Shown: positions 1 to 10,260, numbered from the stretch's first letter. The stretch is DNA of 64,000 nucleotides from Grifola frondosa (GCA_001683735.1 LUGG01000033.1:124001-188000); one strand, 5' to 3'. Notes: generated by a model not told the origin, from the letters alone. A program made the numbers and translations.

Positions 1-123
1 GTGAGTACTTACATGAGTTGTGCATGTGAGCAGTCGGTGCTGAGTTGCGAACGTTTCGGCGCTTAGATGGCACGGATCTCGTTGTGGTCGCGGGTGTCTA
101 CTCTGCGAAAACATACTCCAGGA
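1..123. repeat. Inter-unit spacer, 5' part, copy 1
   Basis: This stretch is nearly identical to 49577-49703, running from GTGAGTACTTAC through the GGCGCTTAG word to ACTCCAGGA. It is the upstream part of the spacer that separates array units and is interrupted here by a transposon. No coding sequence is supported. Confidence 0.7.
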
Positions 124-973
124 TAGTCTCGAAACCAGACGGTATACATAAGAACTGCGCTAGGGAAAGTGGCTGCGCCACCGAGAGCCACCGGAATAAT
201 CCGCGCGTCACTTCGGAGTTGGGATCGGAGAGCGAAAACACCAGCACAGTCATATGTATACCGTCTGGTGACTTTCGTATAGAGGGGGGGGGATACCCCA
301 TTTTTGGAATGTGACGCCTGTGACTGACGCGTTACCTCACGCATCTGAAACGGTCTTGCGCGATTTGCGTTCGGTCTCTACCCTGCTCGACTTTGAGTTG
401 TGTGCGCTGCAGCTACCTCCGCAATGTCATATTCTTTTTGTGCTGTCATAATGATACTAGCATCTGCCCCACAAGAGCTATGTCCGCCTCAACATCTACT
501 CAGTGAGACCGGCCAAGCTTATCTCCTGCTGCAAACTCGGCCCCGACAGATTCCCACCGCCAGCAGGACATCAAGAACGCTGCGACACTTCAGACGGTGC
601 GAGAAAGTGTCGAAGTCACACAAGTACAAGTCTAGTGATTCTCATTGAGCTCCATTGAGCTCTTCATCAGTGGAGGTTTCTTGGTTTTCAGTCCGGGTCA
701 TTGAGCACATCGTCGTCGGGTATGTTGCCGCAGTTGAGGGAGGAAAGTAAGTTTAAAATCCAACATTGTGTGCAGAGATTTTAGATGTTAAATACAAGTG
801 AGGAGACGACGCGACGCGACGCGCGAGTCGCGTCGGTTTCACATGAGCGTGACAAAAATGGGGTATCCCCCCCCCCTATACGAATGTCACCAGACGTTCT
901 ACCCGGGTCAGTGCTTGTGTTTTTCGCTCTCCGATTGGGGACCGACCGGGTAGAACGGCTGGTTCCGAGACTA
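124..973. mobile_element. Non-autonomous Mutator-like TIR element 1
   Basis: The ends are inverted copies: TAGTCTCGAAACCAG on the left and, reversed, TAGTCTCGGAACCAG on the right. Similarity between the arms continues inward with gaps for roughly 150-200 bp and includes a run of G followed by ATACCCCATTTTTG. A perfect 9-bp direct repeat, ACTCCAGGA, flanks the element (115-123 and 974-982). The same site is uninterrupted at 49695-49703 in a sister unit, which proves insertion. No transposase is encoded; short open frames inside are not protein-like. A GACGC/GCGTC-rich segment lies near 806-836. The 9-bp duplication with long TIRs fits Mutator-like elements; that family assignment is inference. 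A second member is at 27178-27996. Confidence 0.88.
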
Positions 974-1300
974 ACTCCAGGAGATGATGCATACGCATGA
1001 CGAGAGTTATCGACGTTTAGGCGCTTCGGTGGCGCTTCGGATTTTGATGACCTAGCGCTAAGGTTAGGCTCACAGGCGCCAGCCTACAAGCGCTGCGAGA
1101 ACTGTAGGCGCTTCACTATCATCAGCGCTTAAGCGTCTTTGTTTTGGCTCTTCGTACCGCGGCCATAGGACACTACTTGTGTCTTGGACTACAATTGAAC
1201 GATCTTCAACATGCATCCTCGCGGTAGCTTAAGCCATCTCGCCTGATCTATCTATGTACTGAAGACCTTTATCAATATTATAGATTGCATGAACTACTCT
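974..1300. repeat. Inter-unit spacer, 3' part, copy 1 (GCGCT-rich)
   Basis: This continues the spacer after the transposon. It contains clustered GGCGCTTCGG words, a CTAGCGCTAAGGTTAGGC core near 1051-1068 and further GCGCTT words to about 1135. It matches 49704-49985 closely over about 280 bp, better than the neighbouring pseudogene blocks match one another. A conserved tail near 1240-1275 recurs in every spacer. No gene is visible. Confidence 0.7.
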
Positions 1301-1429
1301 TCAAGGAACTCCAGAGATAGGCGTCCTACTGTGTGCACGAATGAACGGAATGGTGCCTTCAACAGTAAGCAGCACCAAGACATTAATTCGTGACTGCAAA
1401 ATGACGCTTCAGAGTTCAAACATGCTCTT

Positions 1430-2040
1430 TTAACTGGTGGCTGTCCTTAGGCCTGTTCCCAGAATCGCCCCCATTCTTTCGACCCCACAATGTCCGACCA
1501 TGCTCCTATACGACTCCCCATCCATCTGGACGACATCCACCCGAGGCTGCATTTTCACAGTCAGTGGGAGAGAAGGAGGATCAGGAAGATTCATGGGCTC
1601 ATCGAGTGCATTGCTAAGCCGATAAGTCCTTCCAGGTATTCCGACCGTCCGCATTTGTTCTCATCGCCCGCGCGTAGACCGGTACGCAGTTCTAGACATA
1701 CTGCGGGACTGAATTTGTAACGTCATATATTCTTGGGAATATCGTAGGAATTGCTGGACTTAGTACGTCGATCCGCCAGTCAGTTTGAAATGTCCATGTT
1801 GAACTTCTACAGATGTCTCCCGTTCACATGCGATGTCATCCTATTGGTTCTAACGGGAATTCTGTGTGGAGAAGGGTGTATATATGGTTCAGTCCTTCGT
1901 TAACAGCCTGCGCGGCGATTTTGGGCAACACGCCTTCGCTGAGCAGGCTCAGGCAGTTACTCCTACCGTCAACAACTGCACATGCGACTGACGACCCTCT
2001 GTTTCACAGATGTATCATATATCCGATCCTGGGATCATCC
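1430..2040 (+). pseudogene. Candidate plus-strand split gene, copy 1 (unrecognised, membrane-like)
   Basis: This block recurs eight times. Plus-strand splice-like signals are strong in sister copies: GTAAGTCC donors (as at 7071 and 15129) and an intron with a CTGAC branch point and a CTCTTTTTCACAG acceptor (7137-7193). A hydrophobic frame with a TSYILGNI core recurs near 1720-1770, and a second conserved frame reads GKTPPL. Here stops interrupt the frame, so this copy looks dead. The 294-codon open frame from 1813 to 2697 crosses the opposing block, is not conserved in the other copies and is not taken as a gene. The family is not recognised. Confidence 0.35.
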
Positions 2041-2560
2041 CGTGAGATCTACTGCTCGCGAAGCGCAGCTCGATTGTCAGACAGCCCCAGAATCGACACG
2101 AGCGGGCAGCTGCAATGCAGCGTGCCTCAGGAACGCGGCCCGACTTCTCAACTTGTGCCTACCTTCAGCTCCTCCACCTTCCCCCCTGACACTCTCTACA
2201 CCCCGATCCAGCTCCCTCGTGTTCCCCTGCACCAGCGGCCCGTGCTAGCCTACGCTTTTCTCCATACTGCGCGATCCGCACTGCCGCAGAGTGTGCGCAG
2301 GCGCGTCATGTTTCGCGAGATGCGCGGGAGCACCGGCGTCACCTGGTCCAGCGGTCATCGACATGGGTGTGCTCGGGGAGAGGCGGGGCGAGGCGGGGTG
2401 CGAGTCGGCGGCGTGGTGCACTGGCGGCGCTGTGCTTCGTGCTGCTGTGCGCTCACAGTGGAGACGCACTCGAGGTCCGAGCCTCGCTTTTCAGATTCAA
2501 TTCCATGCAGAATTCATGTGGGTGGAAGATATCTCTTACGTGCCATCGTGTCGCGAGAGA
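2040..2560 (-). pseudogene. Candidate minus-strand gene, copy 1 (DDPRI-tail block, unrecognised)
   Basis: On the minus strand this block carries the conserved tail found in the 45-kb copy (ELW, three to four residues, DDPRI, stop). Upstream parts are similar to the 130-codon frame at 45726-46118 but are shifted by indels. It faces the plus-strand candidate block, with their 3' ends meeting near 2040, and lies downstream of and in the same orientation as the DUF6533 gene. The function is unknown. Orientation rests on conservation of the tail and stop, and is not certain. Confidence 0.35.
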
Positions 2561-2599
2561 ATTTATGCAGGTACTACGATTGTGCTTTCTTCTTTTTTG

Positions 2600-3009
2600 T
2601 ATCCTACAGCGTATTACAAGCGCTTCCCGAGCAGAGCATGCATATCAATACAATAGATCAACTCAACGACTCTTGTGAACGTGCTAAGCCATCGTGACCG
2701 ACGCGCCTATGTATAACATAGAGGTACTGTCTTGCACTGGACGTCAGTCTCCGAGCGATTCAGCCAAGCCTCCGTGCGCAAACATAGGAAATGGAGAAAA
2801 TGATGATGATTTAGCAGATGCGATGATTGTCTGGCAGTCTATCTCTATAAATTGTGACAGGAAGATACAATCCTCCAAGAAAAAGATGCCCCGCATCAGA
2901 CACACTCCAATTCCTGTATATCTTTCTTCTGGTTCAACATCAGCACATACGAAGTAGTGAGCAGAGAGCAATAACACACGAACCGAACAAATATCGCACA
3001 CTTAGGAGC
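2600..3009. repeat. Conserved 3' flank of the DUF6533 gene, copy 1
   Basis: This is the sequence between the DDPRI block and the DUF6533 stop codon. A segment with AATCCTCCAAGAAAAAGATGCCC (split here at 2870-2892), then CAGACACACTCC and ACACGAACCGAA, recurs before every DUF6533 copy (10430-10600, 34090-34190, 41020-41209, 46390-46550, 51660-51840, 61830-62010). It is probably 3' UTR and terminator sequence of that gene. No gene is seen in it. Confidence 0.5.
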
Positions 3010-4691
3010 CTACTCCCCAGTAACTCCAGATGGACCGGCTTCAGCTTCAGGTGGCTCATGAATACCGGTCTGGCCCAACTCCATTTCCTCGTCTTCATCG
3101 AGCATATCTCCGTGCTCACCCTCTCCGTCAGCTCTCTGCTCATACAAGGAATTGCGGTTGATGACAGAGAGCGAGAATTCGTGGTCGAGAGGGGCACCGA
3201 CCGGTTCGATGAAAGCCGCAAACTGGATCGAGCCGACAAACGACGGGCGACTTGAATCCTCGGTGCCGTGTTGGGATGCATCGATTTCGCGGAGATTGAG
3301 CATGAACCGCGAGATGAGAATCGCTGTGATTCTGTGCCGCAATGAATGTCAATACAGATCAAAATGAAGAGCAGGCAATTGCGGTTACTAACGGATCGAT
3401 GAACTCGGCGATGTATGAGTAGTCTTCCTAATGACAGGATATTAAGCTCATGAGTTACGGTCGGTAGTGATTCAAATTAAATCTCCTTACAAAGCTTTCT
3501 CCAAAATATCGGAATACAATATCTCCAATGTTCATCATCAACAAAGCACTATCGAATACGCCGCTTTCAATTAACATCAAGCCGGTTTAAAATTTTGATA
3601 ACTTACAAGAAGTATACCGCACCTGATGGAGTCTCATCAGGTCGCGCATGTCAAGGCACGAATGGAAACTTACCGTCCCTCAGGATCACTGTGTGCAATG
3701 GAGTTCGGAGATTCGCCTCTGCGGTAGCTCGTCTCGTCCAGTATATCTGGTGAATGATTACTGCGATAACAAGGATATCTGCAGTGGTTGTTGCCGCACG
3801 CGCTACATATGCCACTTCGATTATAGTGTGATAAGAGCACTTGAGCAATATCAGGCCGACAATACTACATACACCTATACGATACACGGATTCAGTCAAC
3901 GAGCTGCAGTGGTATCAATAAAATTTACTCACATGTTGTTGAGTTCCAGTGAGACCAAAGGCACTTGTGTACAATTGATCGGAGGCGGAGCTACAATCAC
4001 TATTTGTCGCACATTTAGAAACTAGAAGTATGCCTTGCACTTCAATTTCATGCCAAGCTCAATTCCGAAGACAGAGCTCACCAGGTTAATTCCGCATTGA
4101 ACCAGTGACAAGATGAATATCAAGGACGCTATTTGCCATTGACGACCAGACAAGGCATACGCTCGCAGACTTGAAAATGCTTCTCAAAATATCGATTGCC
4201 GGTCAGAAGTGGGAAAATTGTACGGTTACTCACCGGCCACAAGAAACACGAAGAGCAGGTCCGAAGCGGTCGCCAACCAAACGAATGCAGAGCAGCTCTG
4301 GAAATTATGAGTGGGAAAAGACAGTCTATAGTGACAGGATGCGAACTATACCCTTATCGATATTGGATATATAGTTGAAAGCTCAAGAATGACTTCCAGA
4401 AGCAGGGAATACCTTGCCAGCAAAAACAGTAAGGTGGCCGCCGAAAATCGACGCTTCCATACCAGCCGATATTCACGGTCAAGCGTGATAAGGTACTCGT
4501 AGACCAGAAGAGCTGTAACAAATATTAATGAAGAAATGGCCATAGATTGTACGTGAATAACCGACCAGTTGCCGATACAATGCAACATATATTGATGAAG
4601 CTGTGCGGTAGGACATATTAGATGAGGAAAATGTTGCGGTAGGAGTCGCTCACTTTTGCTGGACCTCTGCAGCGTTGCCAGTGGATGACAT
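3010..4691 (-). CDS. DUF6533-type multi-pass membrane protein, copy A (apparently intact, 12 exons)
   Basis: I traced twelve minus-strand exons: 4654-4691, 4566-4600, 4352-4512, 4234-4297, 4082-4179, 3933-4021, 3881-3903, 3674-3814, 3607-3622, 3491-3563, 3393-3427, 3010-3331. They sum to 1095 nt (364 aa plus TAG), with every phase compatible and GT/AG at each junction. The start ATG gives MSSTGNAAEVQQ. The DUF6533 signature is in exon 3: LLVYEYLITLDREYRLVWKR. Later exons give hydrophobic segments (LRAYALSGRQWQIASL; TADILVIAV), the APPPINCT loop, the RDG junction motif, ISRFMLNLRE and an acidic, probably cytoplasmic tail ending TGE. The family is membrane proteins of unknown role, common in basidiomycetes. 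This is the only copy of seven without a visible lesion. Introns are 49-74 bp. Exon 7 (23 nt) and exon 9 (16 nt) boundaries are my inference. Confidence 0.8.
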
Positions 4692-4754
4692 AGTGTGATG
4701 TAGTCCGGACCACTTTGAACCCAATGCTCTGATAGAGATGGAGAGATTCTGTTC

Positions 4755-4764
4755 GTATATATAC
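4755..4764 (-). promoter_or_regulatory. TATA-like box of DUF6533 copy A
   Basis: A GTATATATAC sequence lies 64-73 bp upstream of the ATG at 4691 on the minus strand. A TATA-like word at the same spacing is kept in copies B (about 12350) and, as ATATAAGAG, in C, E and G. The whole stretch down to the ATG, including CAAAGTGGTCC, is conserved between copies, as expected of a core promoter with its 5' UTR. Confidence 0.55.
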
Positions 4765-4894
4765 CCTCGGGGGACAACATACCAAACTGCGATATCCTCA
4801 CAGTCACAGCGTGATCAATCGGGGCTGTACTAGCACGACGAGATGACAAGACACGAAGGATGACTTCATTGGACGCTCGTCTGAACACCGTAGA

Positions 4895-6130
4895 TGATGC
4901 CCATTGCATTTCCGGTCCTCGAGAACGAGAAGGAACATCTAAACGTTCACTTTCAGCGAGTAGTTTTCCATGGCGTCAGGATCGATCACTTGCCTGATAT
5001 CACAGTCTGTATGATACATGTCACTGGGAAGATCAGTAAGCCTGACAACAGATATAGCACTGCCCTTCTGCCACCACATGTTGTGCCAGCAATAGCACGG
5101 AAAGATTGAAGACAATGGCTGTAAATAAACAACCCAATGGTTGAACGGGTACGTTGAAAGGAAGTCGAAGCACAGGCAGTGTATCAGTCACGGCATGTTG
5201 GTAACTTGCTAGATGCGATAGGAACAGAGCCGGCGGTGAGTGCGAGCCCAGACTGCATGATATCAACAGACGTGGAATCACGAATCGAAAGATGTGTTGT
5301 GGCCATGGCTGAGTGCAGCGATACTCCGCCGTCTCGCAATAGTCTATGTAGCTATGAAGTATATCGAAGCACAACACTGTGTCATTACTGTACTGACGGA
5401 TGCAGAACTTCAGAAGGCAAACGTCGGCCATTGGAAATGCACATCTGTCAAATGTAGTCGCCGGCGACTACTCGTCATCGACCACTAGAAGTGACCAGTG
5501 ATAGCCCACAGTGGTCGCATATAAGAGACTGGGAGTCACGGCGAGGGAGTCGCTCTATCAGCAAAACGTTGTGTGGCTGGTAAGGCCTCTTGGAGAGACC
5601 TACCAAAAGGATACACTCCGGCACCGTACAGGAGGATCTGCCAGAGGCTTGACGCGTCTGTTCAGAGCGCGTTGATGGTGTGCAAGTGGCTATGAACGCA
5701 TGCGTCCCAGACGCTATCAAAAGTGGGCGAAGTGCACGAAATACGGCATGCACCCTGGCTGTCCAGAGTTATCATAAGGACCAGGACTCGAAACAAGGGC
5801 ATGTCGACAGAAATGCTCACCAAGACAGAGAAGCACATAGTTACCAACAGCACCACCGAACAGCACCGAAAAAACGCATCGGATCCTCATCCACGCCCAG
5901 ACGAGTGTCATGGGCGTGATAGCGTCGTCTGATGGAGCATAGTTCATCAGGCTATAGCGAGACCGCCGTGACATCGTCAGGAAAGGTCTGCATCGGGCAC
6001 GCAATCCGCAGCGAGTTGGAGTGGAATTGGAGGTCGTGGCGTCCATTATCCCCATCTGATCGACACGGGAGTCAGGTTCGGTGCGATATCTGCTGTCCTT
6101 CTCGCCGTCAAAGAAGTTGAAGAAGCCTGA
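4895..6130 (-). pseudogene. Unrecognised minus-strand block X, copy 1
   Basis: This sits directly upstream of the DUF6533 gene in the same orientation. From the 5' side it holds an acidic stretch (FFNFFDGEKDSRYRTE, near 6075-6120; FDSEKD or FDSEED in sister copies), then GNYVLLCLG-like hydrophobic frames near 5780-5830, and at the 3' side a conserved VLRLPFNVPVQPLG segment near 5135-5175. The reading frame changes several times along the block, so a single protein cannot be read through. Introns and decay cannot be separated by eye. The family is not recognised. Copies lie at 12480-13765, 18330-19040, 36060-36440, 48010-49230, 53560-54420, 59640-60275 and at the right edge. Confidence 0.35.
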
Positions 6131-6289
6131 GCCGTCCGATATAGCGGGCTATGTGGTGACAGTGGGCAGGTCAGTATGTTGGAGAAACGGGGCCAGGGGA
6201 GGAGAAAGTTGTGTGTCGTCCAATTAATTAATTTGGATATGTGCGTGGAGCGCCTGCAAGAAACGTCTGCGAAAACATACTGCTCGAGA

Positions 6290-6540
6290 TGACGCGTGCG
6301 CGTGACGAGTTGAGTTAGAGTTACTTATTGGGCGCTTCGATGGCGTTGGTTTTGACCTAGCGCTAGGGTTAGGCTTGCAAGCGCTAGCCGCTAGCCGCCA
6401 GAATGTTGGTCGGCGCTTAGGCTCTTACCGTGGTCCTCAACGTTCAGGGCCTCACGCGCACGGTTAGTCATCTTGCCTCTATCATGTACTGAAGATCGTT
6501 ATCAAAACATTGCAGATTTCCTTATAAGGAGTGTCATCTT
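6290..6540. repeat. Inter-unit spacer, copy 2 (telomere-like core)
   Basis: The GCGCT-rich spacer is present with the core GCGCTAGGGTTAGGC near 6361-6375, embedded between GCGCTAGC palindromic words. It ends with the common tail TGTACTGAAGA near 6485. The neighbouring 150 bp (6130-6290) holds nothing I can assign. Confidence 0.6.
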
Positions 6541-6559
6541 ACCAAGCTTTCGAGTCCGA

Positions 6560-7200
6560 AGTCCCAGAGGTGTTGGCAGAGTCGCCTGGTCCTCTCGACG
6601 CCACATTGTCCAACCGTGCTGCCTATACGACTCCCCATGTCCATCTGGATGACACATAACCGATGTTACCTGTTCTCAGTAGTGAGAGATATGGAGGAAT
6701 AGGCAAATTCATTGACTTGTCGAGTGCGATGCTGCGACGGTAGGTTCTCCCAGGCTCGATCATCAATGTTTATTTTCATTATCTGCGTACAGGACCATTA
6801 CGTTCTTGTACACATACTGTGCTGCGATATCTACAGCACCGTATAGTCTTGAGGATATATTGGGAGATACTGAGCTGAGTAATACGTTGATTCGCCAGTC
6901 ATTCTTAGATGCCCATGTCGACTTTCTGTAGGTGTCTTCCAGATCGGTGTGGCGTATGCACTGGGCATGATCATCGCCCTCACTTTTTGTATGGTGTGTT
7001 CATGTGTGATGATGTCAGGATCCCGCTTGTGCTTCATGGCCATTCTTTGCAGAGAAGAGTGCATGGAGACAGGTAAGTCCTTCGTTCACAGACTGCGCAG
7101 TTATTATGGCAACATGCTTCCGCTGAAAAGGCTCAGGTACTGATTTCTACTGTCAAAAACTGCACATGGGACTGACGGCTCTCTTTTTCACAGATTGATC
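6560..7200 (+). pseudogene. Candidate plus-strand split gene, copy 2
   Basis: A hydrophobic frame at 6949-7000 (ALGMIIALTFCMV) follows a TTTCTGTAG acceptor-like site. A GTAAGTCC donor-like site lies at 7071. A clear intron follows at 7137-7193: donor GTACTG, CTGAC branch point and a pyrimidine tract before CACAG. The exon before it reads AEKA- or PLKRL-like depending on frame. The 5' portion is degenerate. The family is not recognised. The sister copies at 33060 and 60650 are most similar. Confidence 0.38.
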
Positions 7201-7672
7201 CTATGTCAGATCCTGGGATCATCGCATGAGATCCACAGTTCGCGGAGCGCCGCTTGGTCGTCAGACAGCCAGCATCGGCACGAGCGGGCTGCTGTAGTGC
7301 GAGCGTCAGGAGGGCAGCCGGACTTAACTCGTGCGCATCTCCAGCTCCTTCATGCGCCGCCTGACACTCCTGACCGGTCCTCTGGTAACCTCACATACCT
7401 CTGCACCAGCGGCTTGTTCTCTTCAGGTCCGCCACCGGACGCCCTGCAATGCCGCAGCAGACATGTACAACGCGGCGAACATGCGTATGTGCGTCAGGTC
7501 GCTGAACCTCTTCAGGTGCGCTTTGTAAACGGTTTTGGAGTATGTGCGGGAGCACCGCCAGCGCGTGGGCACTGGCGTAACCTGGTCTAACCATCATCGA
7601 TGGCATGGTGCGCTCGGGACCAGGCGGAGCGCAAGTCGGCGGCGGGGTGCAGATGCCGGCGCTGCGTGTCGT
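7195..7672 (-). pseudogene. DDPRI-tail block, copy 2, 3' part (split by fold-back element)
   Basis: This is the minus-strand block with the conserved DDPRI-type tail near 7200-7260 and the LVQRYVRLPEDRVGS-like helix segment inverted near 7350-7430. It is cut at 7672 by the insertion at 7673-10005; its 5' part continues at 10006-10230. The copies at 33365-33980 and 60936-61590 show the uninterrupted arrangement. Confidence 0.35.
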
Positions 7673-10005
7673 AGAGTTTCAGTTCGACGGATGCATCTGT
7701 CACATAAGTCCAATGAGGAATGGATGCATTCAGCACATTACATTAATGAGTCGGTTAGGCACTTACCAGATACATCCATTGCTAAACGGATACATCTGTT
7801 CATCACAGATGCATCCGTCTCATTGATTATATAATCTCTCAATAAAAATGCAACTAGCAGGGTTGGAACTTGTGACTCTTCAAATCACATAAACATAATG
7901 TAGTATTGAGAGTAACCATGAGTCATAATTTACGCTTACCTGTATATAATATGTCATATGTTCGGAAATATATGATATGTTTTGGTTTCAGCCACCGTAT
8001 GTTCCTTGCTTTATTTCTCCCTCAATTGTCCACATATTGTCTTCACCTTGGGCATTTCTGAAAGTGATCATTTAGTAGAACTGGAAGATATATATATCAT
8101 CTTATGTTATTACAATAGAAACATACCATTCTGGACAGTCCTTCCAGAATGTTCTGCTGAATTCCTCCCCCAAATATTCACCAAATATCTTTGTTTCTTT
8201 GTTTCTTTGGTCACATATATTTTCTAATTTAATGTTTTAATTTCATTTAACAGAATGTGTCATGAAAAATATATCATTTCTAGTATATCCAGGCTCAGCC
8301 ACACTGAAATTCTTTCCCCTGCTCCTCCATCAACTTTGTATAGATTATCTTCATTTAACATTTGTCTTACTCTAGATATCTACCCTTTTATAATCTGTGT
8401 AACACAGTACTTCATAGAATGATACAATTTTGTTTCTTCCTACTCTGCTGTCTGATATTCATCCCAAGTTGAGAAATATATACATAGTTAATTGATGTGC
8501 ATAGAATATCTTTGAATGATGAAATTTGTCCAAATAAGATGCTTTTTATATTGAAATAATCTGTTCATTTCTCACTTCACAACACACAAAGCAATTTTCA
8601 GAGAGATGATAGAAATAATTCCTCCACTGTTTTGAGATAGAATTTGACTCTAATTTTAAGCAGGTTATTGTAATCTATGGGTATCAATTGAGGCTTGAAA
8701 ATGAGCTCTCAATGATGCTTATCAGAGAAGAAATGAGATACTAAAATCCTTATCAGTTTCACCAGTTGATTACACAATTCTACTATTAAATCAAAGTAAA
8801 TAAAAGATCAAATTATAGTGCCTAATTAAGAAACAGTATAGCTTCAAAACAAGCTCAAGAATATAAAATTTGGTGAGGAACTGGGGGGCAATTGATGGAT
8901 CAGTGTATCTTGCATCTGATTCACTGTACAGGTGACTTGAGCTCGGAATAGCAGCATTCAGCCACAATTGGATGTTCCAAAGGTAATCTCTTCATATCTC
9001 ATCCACTTTTTCATGGATTCTTCTGATTTTTGTGGTATATTGTAGGGTGTATTTGTAGTATGTTTTAACATGTATATATAATTTAATAGCAGCTATAAAT
9101 ATTTCTAGGAAGGAAGCATTGCAAATGAGTGATTCTATTACACTGCTGTGACCACAGTGAATAACAAGAAGATGGAGAGCTTATTTTGATAACATAAGAC
9201 ATATGAACATTGTGCAAAAGAGAAAACAAAAAGCAAGTAAATGTACACAGAGATATTGCAAGATCAGTGTGAGAACTATCACCTAGGGTTATTCTGCACA
9301 TTGTAAAGTGAATATGAGCCAGATTCATTTCACATAAATGTCATCATATTCAGACATAATGCATCTTTCAGATGATGCCTCATGCATATGGATTGGTTGA
9401 GTATTCACTTCAAAATTTGGGGTGGATATCAACTAGTAAAGTAGGGGCAGATAAAATATTATTGCTGTATGGAGCTCTCTGTTATATAGATTATAAAAGG
9501 AAAGACATTTAGAAGTAAGGAGAATCTGAAATAAAGATAAACCATGCAGAATTGATGGAGGAGCAGGGGAAGGAATTCTAGTGTGGCTGAGTCTGATGAC
9601 ATATCAGAAATGATATATTCTTCATGGCATATTTTATTAAACAAAATTAGAAATTACATAGGAAATATATGCGACCAAGAGAACAAAGAAATCAAGAGAT
9701 TTGGTGAATATTTGGGGGAGGAATTTAGCAGAACATTCTGGAGTGGCATGGTAAATATGGATGTTATAATGTGTGCCTATCGCCAAAATACAAAGCCTCT
9801 GTGGTGTAGTGGTTAGTTGCATGAATGTATTATGTTTATATGTTTCACCTGGTCCTGGGTTCAAGTCCTGCTGGTGGCATTTTTAATCATTAATTATATA
9901 ATTCATACGGATGCATCCTTCTTTCATGTAGTTTGGATGCATCCTGATGCATCCATGTCTCATTGGACTAATGTGCCGGATGCATCTGTCAAACTGAAGC
10001 TGCTC
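7673..10005. mobile_element. AT-rich fold-back (long-TIR) transposon
   Basis: This 2333-bp element is strikingly AT-rich against its surroundings. The outer ends pair: CAGTTCGACGGATGCATCTG on the left matches CAGTTTGACAGATGCATCCG read from the right. Imperfect pairing continues inward for about 850 bp per arm; for example CAGAATGTTCTGCTGAATTC at 8149-8168 matches its inverted partner near 9720-9745. Flanks are GCGTGTCGT (7664-7672) and GCGTGTCAT (10006-10014), a 9-bp target duplication with one mismatch. The uninterrupted site is near 61412-61420. No transposase frame is present. It lies inside the DDPRI block of unit 2. The class (Mutator-like fold-back) is inference from the 9-bp duplication. 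Confidence 0.82.
9795..9879 (+). other. tRNA-like sequence (A and B boxes) in the right arm of the fold-back element
   Basis: TGGTGTAGTGG at 9802-9812 fits an RNA polymerase III A box and GGTTCAAGTCC at 9858-9868 fits a B box, with a spacing of 56 bp. The 5' GCC and 3' GGCA ends could pair only partly. I cannot fold a convincing anticodon arm, so this is more likely a tRNA-derived SINE head or relic than a working tRNA gene. A decayed inverted partner lies in the left arm near 7848-7930. Confidence 0.5.
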
Positions 10006-10260
10006 GCGTGTCATGCTGCTGTGCGCCCACGATGGAGACAGGCTCAAGGTCAGAGCCTGGCTTCTCGCATGCACGACTATCTAGAATTCACCAGGGTGGA
10101 ACATGTAGGTTACGTTCCGTCGGGTCGCGAGATAATGTCTGGAGGCATTATAATTGTGCTTTCTTCGGTTTTGTAGTCTTCAGTGTATCACAAGCGCATC
10201 AGGAGAAGATCCTGCATATTCATTTAATAAAATCGATTGCACGACTGCCACCATTGTGAA
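10006..10260 (-). pseudogene. DDPRI-tail block, copy 2, 5' part
   Basis: This continues the block after the fold-back element. It aligns with 61420-61660 and 33810-34060 (CTGCTGTGCGC, GGAGACAGG, TCTGGAGGCATTATAATTG). On the minus strand it would hold the N-terminal exon region of the DDPRI protein. It is truncated and non-functional. Confidence 0.35.

Noticed and set aside
1813..2697. A 294-codon plus-strand open frame
   Set aside because: It spans two opposing conserved blocks, is Ser/Arg/Pro-rich, and equivalent frames in the seven sister copies are interrupted or in other registers. It looks like a chance frame in GC-rich sequence.
3815..3880. Reading the region before TADILVIAV in DUF6533 copy A as coding
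   Set aside because: It is open in copy A, but indels of 1-2 bp cluster here in all copies, and every copy has AG just before TG(G/C/A) at its end, so it is better explained as an intron.
6360..6400. A true interstitial telomere array
   Set aside because: Only about ten bases match two telomere repeats, with no longer array. It is reported as a telomere-like motif within the spacer, not as a telomere.
9795..9879. A functional tRNA gene
   Set aside because: A and B boxes are good, but the acceptor stem pairs poorly and no convincing anticodon arm can be drawn.
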